A DNA stretch of 64,000 nucleotides from Gammaproteobacteria bacterium (lineage in GTDB: Bacteria; Pseudomonadota; Gammaproteobacteria; Ga0077536). The translations under genes and the position numbers were made by a program. Shown in pieces: positions 16,833 through 24,708 of the stretch. The notes under the pieces were generated by a model that saw nothing but the letters and a program-made list of their open reading frames with translations, had not been told where the DNA came from and ran no database searches. Position 1 is the stretch's first letter; each line of letters starts with the position of its first letter. The DNA is taken from contig JACKNH010000004.1 of the NCBI GenBank assembly GCA_024234975.1, forward strand, positions 310,001-374,000. Direction: 5' to 3'.

Positions 16833-17942
16833 ATGGCCCGCAACAGCGTCAGTTCGATGATTCCCGCGGATATTCTTTGTGCCGCGGATTACGAACGCTG
16901 GGCGATGCAGGCATTGGCGGCCGACACCTTCGCTTACATCGCCGAAGGCGCCGGCGAGGAACGTACGCTGGCGCGCAACAGGGCTGCATTCAGTGAAACA
17001 GTCCTGAGCCCCCGGGCGCTGGTGGACTGCGGTCGTGGCTCTACAGCGATCAAGCTGTTAGGTCGCAGGTTGGCCCACCCGATATTGCTTGCGCCGGTAG
17101 CGTACCAGCGTCTCGTTCATACCCAGGGAGAAATCGCCGTGGCCGAAGGGGCCGCCGCGGCTGATGCAGTGATGGTGATTTCAACTTTGGCCAGTACGAT
17201 GCTCGAGTCCGTCGCCGCCGCGGCCTCGGCCGGCGCCTGGTTTCAGCTCTACCTGCAACCGTCACGTGATGACAGTCTGCGCTTGATTCGAAGAGCCGAA
17301 GTCGCGGGGTGTGAAGCCATTGTCGTGACGGTTGATGCGCCGGTCACGGCGCTGCGATACCGATCTCAACGTGCCGGCTTTCGGATGCCCGATCAGGTAA
17401 GGGCGGTCAACCTTGAACCATCGACTGCACCACCCACGGCATTGACCCCTCACGACAGTGCCGTGTTCCAGGGCGTGATGGCGTCGGCGCCGGGTTGGCA
17501 ATGCATCGAGTGGTTATGTCGGGCGACTGAATTGCCGGTGCTGGTGAAAGGCGTGCTGGATGCGCGGGATGCGATCATGGCAGTCGAGGCAGGCGCACGA
17601 GGCGTCGTGGTTTCCAATCATGGTGGGCGCGCGCTTGATGGCGTCCCTGCATCGCTCAAGGTGCTGCCGCAGATCCGCGCCGCGCTGCCGCCATGGGTGC
17701 CGCTCCTGGTTGACAGCGGGATTCGTAGCGGCGGTGACGTATTCAAAGCTCTGGCATCCGGCGCCAGCGCTGTCATGGTCGGCAGGCTGCAAACCTACGC
17801 GCTGGCGGCCGCCGGTGCATTGGGTGTCGCGCACATGGTGCGGCTGTTGAAGGAGGAACTGGAAGTCACCATGGCGCTGATGGGATGTCCCGCGCCACAG
17901 GACATCACGCCGGATGCGATAAGCCAGTTCAAGCCCGGCTGA
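16833..17942 (+). CDS. FMN-dependent alpha-hydroxy-acid oxidase/dehydrogenase
   Basis: The 369-residue TIM-barrel enzyme belongs to the lactate/glycolate oxidase family: ILLAPVAYQ near residue 88, WFQLYLQPSRD near 136, and the active-site SNHGGRALDG near 264 with the catalytic His and Arg. The FMN phosphate site is near LVDSGIRSGGDVFKALASGA. The substrate is a 2-hydroxy acid. Its place between a siderophore receptor and piuC suggests a role in iron-ligand metabolism, but this is inference; it could simply be a lactate oxidase. Confidence 0.85.
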   Translation: MARNSVSSMIPADILCAADYERWAMQALAADTFAYIAEGAGEERTLARNRAAFSETVLSPRALVDCGRGSTAIKLLGRRLAHPILLAPVAYQRLVHTQGEIAVAEGAAAADAVMVISTLASTMLESVAAAASAGAWFQLYLQPSRDDSLRLIRRAEVAGCEAIVVTVDAPVTALRYRSQRAGFRMPDQVRAVNLEPSTAPPTALTPHDSAVFQGVMASAPGWQCIEWLCRATELPVLVKGVLDARDAIMAVEAGARGVVVSNHGGRALDGVPASLKVLPQIRAALPPWVPLLVDSGIRSGGDVFKALASGASAVMVGRLQTYALAAAGALGVAHMVRLLKEELEVTMALMGCPAPQDITPDAISQFKPG

Positions 17943-17971
17943 ATGTTCATGCAGCAAAGGAATATGTCGCC

Positions 17972-18652
17972 ATGCTCGTGACCATCGAAGGTGTGTTGCA
18001 GCCGCCGGCTGTTGCACAGCTGCGCGAACGGTTGCAGGCAGCACACTGGGTCGATGGGGCAGTGACAGCCGGCGCACTGGCCGGAGAGGTCAAGCGCAAT
18101 CGGCAATGCGCCATCGATTCTGAGGAAGCGGTGATTGCAGCTGACATCGTCGAGTCAGCCCTGCGTCGACACCCGGAATTCATCACCGCCGCTCTGCCGC
18201 GCCGGATGGTGCGGCCGCGATTCAACGCCTACGGTATTGGTGAATATTACGGCGCGCATGTCGATGCATCGATCATGGAGGATACGCGAGGCGGCGGACC
18301 GATCCGCACGGACGTATCGGTCACGTTGTTTCTCAGTGAGCCTGAAGACTACGCGGGCGGTGAACTGGAGATCGAAACGGGCTTCGGTATGCAACAGGTC
18401 AAACTCAACGCAGGCGATGCCGTCGTCTATCCAGCCAGCAGCCTGCACCGGGTGGCGCCGGTCACCCGTGGTGAACGCGTGGCATCGTTTCTCTGGGTGG
18501 AAAGCCTGGTGTCGTCGGCCGACCAGCGCGCGCTGTTATACGACATGGATTGCAGCATCCGGCGCTTGCGCCAGACAGCGGGGAACGCGGAGTCAGTGCT
18601 TGCCTTGAGTGGTGTCTATCACAACCTGATGCGAATGTTTGCTGCAGGGTGA
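17972..18652 (+). CDS. piuC: PKHD-type Fe(II)/2-oxoglutarate hydroxylase, PiuC family
   Basis: The 226-residue protein has the PiuC length and the double-stranded beta-helix iron site: HVD near residue 90, then a His in SSLHRV near 154 and the 2-oxoglutarate-binding Arg nearby (RGERVAS). PiuC/YbiX genes accompany Fiu/PiuA receptors and are iron-regulated in Pseudomonas and E. coli. ATG 17972 follows AAAGGA; an earlier in-frame start at 17885 would overlap the upstream gene and is rejected. Confidence 0.88.
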   Translation: MLVTIEGVLQPPAVAQLRERLQAAHWVDGAVTAGALAGEVKRNRQCAIDSEEAVIAADIVESALRRHPEFITAALPRRMVRPRFNAYGIGEYYGAHVDASIMEDTRGGGPIRTDVSVTLFLSEPEDYAGGELEIETGFGMQQVKLNAGDAVVYPASSLHRVAPVTRGERVASFLWVESLVSSADQRALLYDMDCSIRRLRQTAGNAESVLALSGVYHNLMRMFAAG

Positions 18653-18703
18653 TGGGAATCACCGCGGCCATCACAGCGCCGCGGCGGACGATTCAACAAG
18701 GTT

Positions 18704-19786
18704 TCAGCGCACGCGCTTGAACGGCCAGGCGCCGGAGACGTGAACTTCAGACACTGAATTCACTTCACCCTTGGCATCGGTTTCAAATACCCAGCCCAGA
18801 CCAAAGCTGCTGTCAAACGCATTTTGCGACTGCGGGATCAGGCGTGAAGTATCGTAGTCGGTGTTGCCGCCGGTATCGGAGTAGCGCGGCGTGCGTTTCA
18901 GAAACAGCTCGCCATTCTCGATGGTCACCTCGGCCTTGATCATGTTGCCCAGCCAGATGCCTTCGTAGGTGCCGACGTATTTCTTCAGTGTTTCCAGCGG
19001 CACTTCGACGATCTTGTTTTCGGCCTGGGTCAGTTCACCACTGTAATGCTTCTGCCCGGTTTCGGATTCATTGCAGACGATTTCCAGCAGGTCGGTATCG
19101 GCGCGGAAGCCCAGGGTGACATTCGCTTCCACCGGTTGCTTCAAGGTGCCGGGATCTTCATAGCGGATATTCAAAGTCATGGTGCCGAACGAAGTACGTT
19201 GGTAGCGTTCGGTGATACGCAGCTGGTCGGTATGCGGCAATCCCTCACGCGTCAGCCACGTCTTATCGTTGAACCCGTTGCTTTCCACCACCAGCGTATC
19301 GCCTTCCCAATGGCCGACCGAATAGCCCAGCCAGGTCGGAATCAACGGCACCTCAAGCAGTTCGCGGCCATCCATGAAAATCTGCCGGTAGGTCATATCC
19401 GGGTTGAGTACCGCAATAAAGGTCGGCGTCTGTACGATGCGGCGGTTGCCACCGACCGATGGCCCGGCGATATATGAGGGCGGACCGTCTGGCAGACAGT
19501 TGAAGCGGGGATCATTCACATAGAAGGTCCGCTCCTGTTCATCCATGATTTTCAGCGCCCACTCCTGAAAATTCTCGAGCTCGAACAACGAGCCCGAGGC
19601 ATCAGTGGGCACCCATTGACCCGTCAGATCGGGGTGGCCATCGGTTGCGTGTGGAACAGGGGCGGTGGCGTCCACCCGGCCGTTGGCCAGCCGCGGAATA
19701 TCCGGTGTTTTCCAATCGAACCACTGGGCCAGTACGGGCGTGGCAGTCATGAGCAGCAGAATGGAAACTACCAGGCGTCGTGGCAT
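18704..19786 (-). CDS. Secreted protein of unknown function
   Basis: The 360-residue product has a clear signal peptide (residues 1-20, ending VLAQ), then HPDLTGQWVP, an IIx-type core with RQIFMDGREL and HWEGDTLVVESNGFNDKTWL, and a C-terminal domain. I recognise this core as a frequent secreted family in soil Proteobacteria and Acidobacteria, often next to DUF6152 genes as here, but without a known biochemical role. It diverges from the DUF6152 gene across 119 bases. Confidence 0.75.
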   Translation of the reverse strand: MPRRLVVSILLLMTATPVLAQWFDWKTPDIPRLANGRVDATAPVPHATDGHPDLTGQWVPTDASGSLFELENFQEWALKIMDEQERTFYVNDPRFNCLPDGPPSYIAGPSVGGNRRIVQTPTFIAVLNPDMTYRQIFMDGRELLEVPLIPTWLGYSVGHWEGDTLVVESNGFNDKTWLTREGLPHTDQLRITERYQRTSFGTMTLNIRYEDPGTLKQPVEANVTLGFRADTDLLEIVCNESETGQKHYSGELTQAENKIVEVPLETLKKYVGTYEGIWLGNMIKAEVTIENGELFLKRTPRYSDTGGNTDYDTSRLIPQSQNAFDSSFGLGWVFETDAKGEVNSVSEVHVSGAWPFKRVR

Positions 19787-19905
19787 GGCTCCTCCGGTAA
19801 CAATTTGAATCGACGATGGAATCTATACGAGGTTGGACGGTCTGTTGCTAGTCTATATCATGTGCCGGAACTTGGTACATTCAGCACCTCCCGGAGAAAT
19901 GGTTT

Positions 19906-20301
19906 ATGCGTAACAGGTTGTTGGCTGCAGCAGCAATGGCGATGTTCATGGCTTCAAGTGGCGCCCTCGCGCACCACTCGTTCTCGGCCGAGTTCGACAT
20001 CGGGCGTCCGGTCGAAATCACCGGAACGCTGACTGAAATCGAATGGACCAATCCGCACGCGTGGCTGCACCTGGAAGTGAAGAACGACAAGGGTGAAGTT
20101 GAGGAGTGGTCGGTTGAGATGCTCGGGGTCATCGCATTGGTGCGGGGCGGCATGACGCCGCAGACCGTCAAGCCGGGCGATGCGCTGACAATTACCGGGT
20201 TCGGCGCCCGCAATGGCTCGACCACCGCGAATGCATCATCGGTCAAACGTGCCGATACCGGTGAAATGTTGTGGAACAGCGGGCGCGAAGAGCGCAACTG
20301 A
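19906..20301 (+). CDS. DUF6152-family secreted protein
   Basis: The 131-residue protein has a signal peptide ending ALA, directly followed by HHSFSAEFD, then GTLTEIEWTNPHAWLHLEV, the hallmark of DUF6152. Its function is unknown. The single small beta-rich domain is exported. It diverges from the secreted 360-residue protein, with which this family commonly co-occurs. Confidence 0.82.
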   Translation: MRNRLLAAAAMAMFMASSGALAHHSFSAEFDIGRPVEITGTLTEIEWTNPHAWLHLEVKNDKGEVEEWSVEMLGVIALVRGGMTPQTVKPGDALTITGFGARNGSTTANASSVKRADTGEMLWNSGREERN

Positions 20302-20361
20302 TTTTCGTCGGCGCTTCAGTTCAATGCCGTCGCGGCGTGATTTCCGGCCGCGACGGATACA

Positions 20362-20925
20362 TCACTTCTCCGGAAATACCGAGTCGAAGTCGAAATCCAG
20401 ATCTTCCTGCGTCACGCCGCCGCGCTTGTACGGCAACAGGTACAACGCGTGGCAGGCATCGCAACTCGCGCGCAGATTCAGACTCCCCTGTCGCATTGCG
20501 GCATGGTCCACCGTTTCCGCCAGCATCATCGCGGTTGATGTTGCGGCCTGCGCCATCGTGTAGAACGTCTGGAATTCCTGCCAGATGCGCGGCAATGCCA
20601 GAGTGGCGGGCTCACTGTCAGCGGCGTCGTAAAGATTGGTAGTTGGTGGAAACAGGTGCGGGAGGGATTGCATCAGCGCTGCAATCGTCAGCGCATCCGC
20701 ATTCACATCCTCGGGGTCCTGGTCTGGATCGACGGTGAACGTATCTATCGCCTGCATGTGCTCTTCGATGACGACCATCAGCGCCTGCCGCGCAGCGACG
20801 ATCTCTGCAGGATGTTCCAGGCCTGTCCAGCCGGGACCGCTGGTATCAACTCCCGCGCCGTCGGCGACAGCGCTTTGCAATCCGAGCAACAACGGTGCGA
20901 TCAGCAACGTGGAACGACGACTCAT
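20362..20925 (-). CDS. Cytochrome c'-like periplasmic haem protein
   Basis: The 187-residue protein has a signal peptide (about 1-22), a four-helix-bundle-like body and a single haem site CDACH about 37 residues from the C-terminus, the position typical of cytochromes c'. These bind NO, CO or serve electron transfer in the periplasm. It lies just upstream of the co-directional PQQ dehydrogenase only in map order: transcription runs away from that gene's 3' end, so an operon with it is possible but not shown. Confidence 0.75.
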   Translation of the reverse strand: MSRRSTLLIAPLLLGLQSAVADGAGVDTSGPGWTGLEHPAEIVAARQALMVVIEEHMQAIDTFTVDPDQDPEDVNADALTIAALMQSLPHLFPPTTNLYDAADSEPATLALPRIWQEFQTFYTMAQAATSTAMMLAETVDHAAMRQGSLNLRASCDACHALYLLPYKRGGVTQEDLDFDFDSVFPEK

Positions 20926-21009
20926 TGTGGGTACCTGCTCAGGTGTCCAGCGGAAGCTGCTGCTGCGGATTCTAGGAGAGTTTCGCGCTCGAGGCTTGGG
21001 GTCAGATCA

Positions 21010-21037
21010 TGCCGGTGCGGAATTTTCCGCACCGGCA
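21010..21037 (-). terminator. Terminator-like hairpin after the PQQ dehydrogenase
   Basis: TGCCGGTGCGGAA and TTCCGCACCGGCA are perfectly complementary, giving a stem of at least 11 pairs with an AATT-type loop, 19 bases past the stop codon. No T-tract follows, so termination or mRNA 3'-end protection is inferred. Confidence 0.5.
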
Positions 21038-21055
21038 GTTGCGTTGAATGAAGTT

Positions 21056-23323
21056 TTACAGGTGGCCTTCCCTGATGGCGCTTTCCGGCGAGGGCGCTGA
21101 CCCGGCGGCCTGCTGCTCGTAGGCACTGCGGGCGACATCAATGACATGGGCGCGGATTTTCTCAACTTCATCGGCTGAGAGAAGGTCGGCCCAGCTCGGC
21201 ATTCCGCGGGTCTGCAACGCGCCGCTGAGCACCACCGCGGCAAAGGATTCGGGCGCCCCTATCATCGGCGAGCGTCGCAGATCCGGGACCGGCGCACGTT
21301 CGGCATTGGCGTGACAGCTCGCACAATTGGCGCCGAACAGCGCGGCGCCGGCGGCAATGTCTTCGGCCGACGCGGTATTTTCCGGCGGCTGAGGAATCGG
21401 TGGCACCGGCGGCAGTAACGGCGGTACCGGTGTCGCGCCGCCATCCAGGCGGAAGACCAGGATGCGATTGTCGTTGCCGCGCTCGGCGGCGACATTGCCC
21501 GGCATCCAGAAATTCCAGCCGCCGCCACCGCTGCCGGCCAGAATGGCAATGTATTGCACGCCATCGATCATGTAAGTCATCGGCGCGGCGATCAGCGGGC
21601 TGCCGGTTTCGATTTCCTTGATGAGTGCGCCGGTTTCATCATTGAACACACGGAACATGCCGTCGATACCGCCCTGTACGACGATGCCGCCGCCGGTCGA
21701 CAGTACGCCGCCGTGATCCATGAATGAGCTGTTCTGGAATTCCCAGACGACTTTGCGTGCCACCGGATCCCAGGCTTTCAGCGCGGCCGAGGGCACCACG
21801 GACGGTTGGGTCTTGAGGAATTCCGGATCGGTGATGGGCGCCATTTCCGGCGGCATGGCTTCGGGCGTCAGCAGCGCGGCGGCGAACGCCACCTGCAGGC
21901 CGGTTGCCATACGTTCGGGCGCCCGCTCGGGAATCGGTGTCGTCAGCAATCCCATACCACTGTGCGCGGTCGGAATGTAGACCAACCCGGTACGTTGCGA
22001 GAGCGACATCGGGTTGAAATTGTGCCCACCGACCCCCGAGGGGAATGCCACCACCGGTTTACCCGTCGTGTAGTCGGTTTCCGGATTCAGGATCGGACGT
22101 CCCGTGGTCAGATCGACGCCGGTGGCCCAATTCACATCGACGAAAGCGTCCGCCGCGAGCAGCGTGCCGCTGGCGCTGTCGAGCACGTAGAAGAAACCGT
22201 TCTTCGACGCCTGCATCACCACCTTGCGCGGCGTACCGTGGAGATCGAGGGTCGCCAGCATGATGTGCGGCGTGGCGTCGTAATCCCACATCTCGCCCGG
22301 TGTCTGCTGGTAGTGCCAGACGTATTCACCGGTATCGGCCTTGAGCGCAACCAGCGATGCGATGAACAGGTTGTCGCCGCCGGCCGGGCTGCGGTAGGCC
22401 GGGTTCCACGGCGCACCGTTGGCGGTACCAAAGATCACGAGGTTGTTGTCCGCGTCATACGCGAAGCCGTCCCAGGCATTGCCACCGCCGCCGCGCGTGA
22501 CGTCGCGCGCCGGATCCCAGGTTTTGGCGGCCATCTCCATCGCCGGATTTTCATAGGGTTTCGACGGGTCGCCCGGAACGGTGTAGAAGCGCCAGGCCAG
22601 CGCGCCGGTGTCGAGATCATAGGCAGAGACGTAGCCGCGCGAATCGAACTCGGCGCCACCATTACCAATGACCACGACCTTGCCCGCAATCAGCGGCGCG
22701 CCGGTGACCGAATATGCCCGGTGCTCTTCGACAATGGTATCGGTCTGCCAAAGCACCTTGCCGTCAGCAGCGTCCAGTGCATACAGAATGCCTTCGAACG
22801 AACCGACGTAAACCTTGCCCTGCCAGACCGCGACGCCACGATTGACGATGTCGCAGCACGAGCCGCGTGCATTGCGCAATTCCAAAGGTGGTTCGAATTG
22901 CCACAGCGTGGCGCCGGTCTTCGCATCCAGTGCGTACACCCGACCGGCGACGCCGGAGGTGTACATCACGCCGTCGACGACAATCGGTGTGGCCTGCATG
23001 CCGCGATTGGTGCCGGTTTTCAGCTCCCAGGCAAAGCCGATGCGATCGGCGGTGTCACGGTTGATCTGATCAAGCGGTGAGTAATGCGTCTTGCCGCCAT
23101 CGCGACCCGTGGTCAGCCACGCACCCGGCTCGGTGGCAACGGCTTGCAGACGCTGGGCATCAATGCGTCCGCGATTGTCCGGGCTGGCGGTGGTCGCCAC
23201 CTCCGCGGGCGTAGATTCCGCCGAGGCGGGTGCATCCCCTTCCGGCGCCTTGCCACAGGCCGCCAGCAACAGCGTGGCGGTGAGTGGCAGAAAATAGTGG
23301 GCTGCAACCGATCTGGACATCAT
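21056..23323 (-). CDS. PQQ-dependent quinohaemoprotein alcohol dehydrogenase (lipoprotein)
   Basis: The 755-residue protein starts with a lipoprotein signal (LLLAAC). It has the eight-bladed PQQ propeller with the vicinal Cys pair in GSCCD near residue 155 and the active-site segment GEMWDYD near residue 345. A C-terminal cytochrome c domain carries CASCH near residue 675. It would oxidise an alcohol in the periplasm and pass electrons via haem to the respiratory chain. GGGAGTGAA precedes the start. Substrate is unknown. Confidence 0.88.
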   Translation of the reverse strand: MMSRSVAAHYFLPLTATLLLAACGKAPEGDAPASAESTPAEVATTASPDNRGRIDAQRLQAVATEPGAWLTTGRDGGKTHYSPLDQINRDTADRIGFAWELKTGTNRGMQATPIVVDGVMYTSGVAGRVYALDAKTGATLWQFEPPLELRNARGSCCDIVNRGVAVWQGKVYVGSFEGILYALDAADGKVLWQTDTIVEEHRAYSVTGAPLIAGKVVVIGNGGAEFDSRGYVSAYDLDTGALAWRFYTVPGDPSKPYENPAMEMAAKTWDPARDVTRGGGGNAWDGFAYDADNNLVIFGTANGAPWNPAYRSPAGGDNLFIASLVALKADTGEYVWHYQQTPGEMWDYDATPHIMLATLDLHGTPRKVVMQASKNGFFYVLDSASGTLLAADAFVDVNWATGVDLTTGRPILNPETDYTTGKPVVAFPSGVGGHNFNPMSLSQRTGLVYIPTAHSGMGLLTTPIPERAPERMATGLQVAFAAALLTPEAMPPEMAPITDPEFLKTQPSVVPSAALKAWDPVARKVVWEFQNSSFMDHGGVLSTGGGIVVQGGIDGMFRVFNDETGALIKEIETGSPLIAAPMTYMIDGVQYIAILAGSGGGGWNFWMPGNVAAERGNDNRILVFRLDGGATPVPPLLPPVPPIPQPPENTASAEDIAAGAALFGANCASCHANAERAPVPDLRRSPMIGAPESFAAVVLSGALQTRGMPSWADLLSADEVEKIRAHVIDVARSAYEQQAAGSAPSPESAIREGHL

Positions 23324-23568
23324 TTCACTCCCGGGATTTGGCCAAGCCGGACGGATGATGCCGTGACCCGGGCGCCGAATGCAATTCGGTGTTGCCGCGG
23401 CTTACTGTGATGTATGCACGCGACAGATGTCTCGCCGGCGCCCGATGCCGGACATGGCCGGCGATTAGCGGCGGTTTTCGTGATCAGGGTCGCACACACG
23501 GCGCTGCCACCGGTCACGCCTGTGCTAGACCTTTTCCATACGGATCAAGCGTGAATGCGGAAATTCTC

Positions 23569-24549
23569 ATGGAAGCATTACTCGAACATCGAACAACTGG
23601 TCGGCCCAAGGCAGCTGTCCAACCGTCGCCCGCGGCGTATGCCTCGAAGCGAGTGCGTGACGAAACCCCTATGCGTTATACGGACCTGCATATCGACGTT
23701 GCGCGCTTCGCCACCGACGATTTCAATCCGTTCCATGACCGCAGGCGCTGGCAACAACTGGCGGGAAATCCGTTTGGCGGTCCGATTGTTCTGGGCTTTC
23801 AACTCACCACGCGTGCGCTGCATGAAACACTGCTGTCCCATGTTGATCGGGCAACAGAATTCCGTTACGTGAATATCCATGTGACCTTCGCCAATGCCGT
23901 CGGACCGGATGAACCGGTAGCGTTCGAGGTCAAGGATGCGAAGGTTTCGGCGGACGGCGCGGTACTCAGTCACCGCATCGCATTGCGTACGCCGCGCGGT
24001 CTTGCGCTGACGGGCCACATTCGGTTTGCGCACGCCCCGCCCACGAAATCCGCGCCGCCAGTGATTCCGCTGTCACTCAATCGCTTACGGGATCGCATGT
24101 CGGTACCCGGTACGGAGTATTTTCTGAAGCGCAAATACATGTCGACTGCCAACGCCAAGAACTTCCTGCTTGGCTGTGGTATCGAGCCGGCGGTCTATAT
24201 CGATGAACTGGCGGATCACGTCGATTTCATGCCGATGTTTCCGGCGAGCCTGTTGTCCTGCGCGCTGCTGGAACGGGGCGCGCACCGCGGCGACGATTTC
24301 CTGCGCGAACCGATGGTGTATTCGTTTCACGATATATGGCTGGACCGCGCGGCGACCAGCCAGCTGCGCAGCAACGATACGCTGAATATGCTTGTCTCCG
24401 GTGGCCATGGCATCGCCAGCGCACATACCACGCGCGCGAAACGGGCGCAGCGCACCCATCATTGCGTGGGCTATACGGGCTGGGGTGCAGAAGTTTTTAA
24501 CGCGCAAATCGGCCTGGTGCCGCTGTCTGCGCTGGGCGAAGGTGGGTAA
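23569..24549 (+). CDS. Possible MaoC-like (hotdog) dehydratase-related protein
   Basis: The 326-residue protein contains FATDDFNPFHDRRRW and GPIVLGFQL near residue 50, resembling the hydratase motif of MaoC/R-specific enoyl-CoA hydratases (D-x5-H with nearby PIVLGF). A second half of similar size follows, so this may be a double-hotdog fold. Thioester hydration or thioesterase activity is an inference. The start is uncertain: ATG 23569 is chosen, GTG 23551 and ATG 23671 are alternatives, and none has a strong ribosome-binding site. Confidence 0.5.
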   Translation: MEALLEHRTTGRPKAAVQPSPAAYASKRVRDETPMRYTDLHIDVARFATDDFNPFHDRRRWQQLAGNPFGGPIVLGFQLTTRALHETLLSHVDRATEFRYVNIHVTFANAVGPDEPVAFEVKDAKVSADGAVLSHRIALRTPRGLALTGHIRFAHAPPTKSAPPVIPLSLNRLRDRMSVPGTEYFLKRKYMSTANAKNFLLGCGIEPAVYIDELADHVDFMPMFPASLLSCALLERGAHRGDDFLREPMVYSFHDIWLDRAATSQLRSNDTLNMLVSGGHGIASAHTTRAKRAQRTHHCVGYTGWGAEVFNAQIGLVPLSALGEGG

Positions 24550-24578
24550 CCACTACGTGTGCTGGCCACTGGTTTTTG

Positions 24579-24595
24579 AATGGTGGCCAGGAGCA
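24579..24595. repeat. Near-copy of the tRNA-Phe 3' end (possible att site)
   Basis: AATGGTGGCCAGG-A-GCA matches the 3' end of the tRNA-Phe gene at 28264-28280 in 16 of 17 positions and in the same orientation. The two copies bracket the anomalous 3.7-kb segment. The same bases also form the right arm of a hairpin (CTGGCCAC at 24562-24569 with GTGGCCAG at 24583-24590), so part of the match could come from a terminator of the preceding gene. Confidence 0.5.
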
Positions 24596-24708
24596 TATAG
24601 ATCAATAGCGTACACCGACGGAAGGAGGCATCCAGTTCGCTTTTCAACCGGGCTGGGTTCCTGCCTGCGTGGAAATGACCTGGGCAGGATTCACCCGCCT
24701 GCCCCAGA

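Noticed and set aside
21806..23080. 424-codon frame on the + strand
   Set aside because: It lies antisense to the PQQ dehydrogenase, has no start signal, and its residue composition (Arg/His-rich) reflects GC-rich third positions of the real gene.
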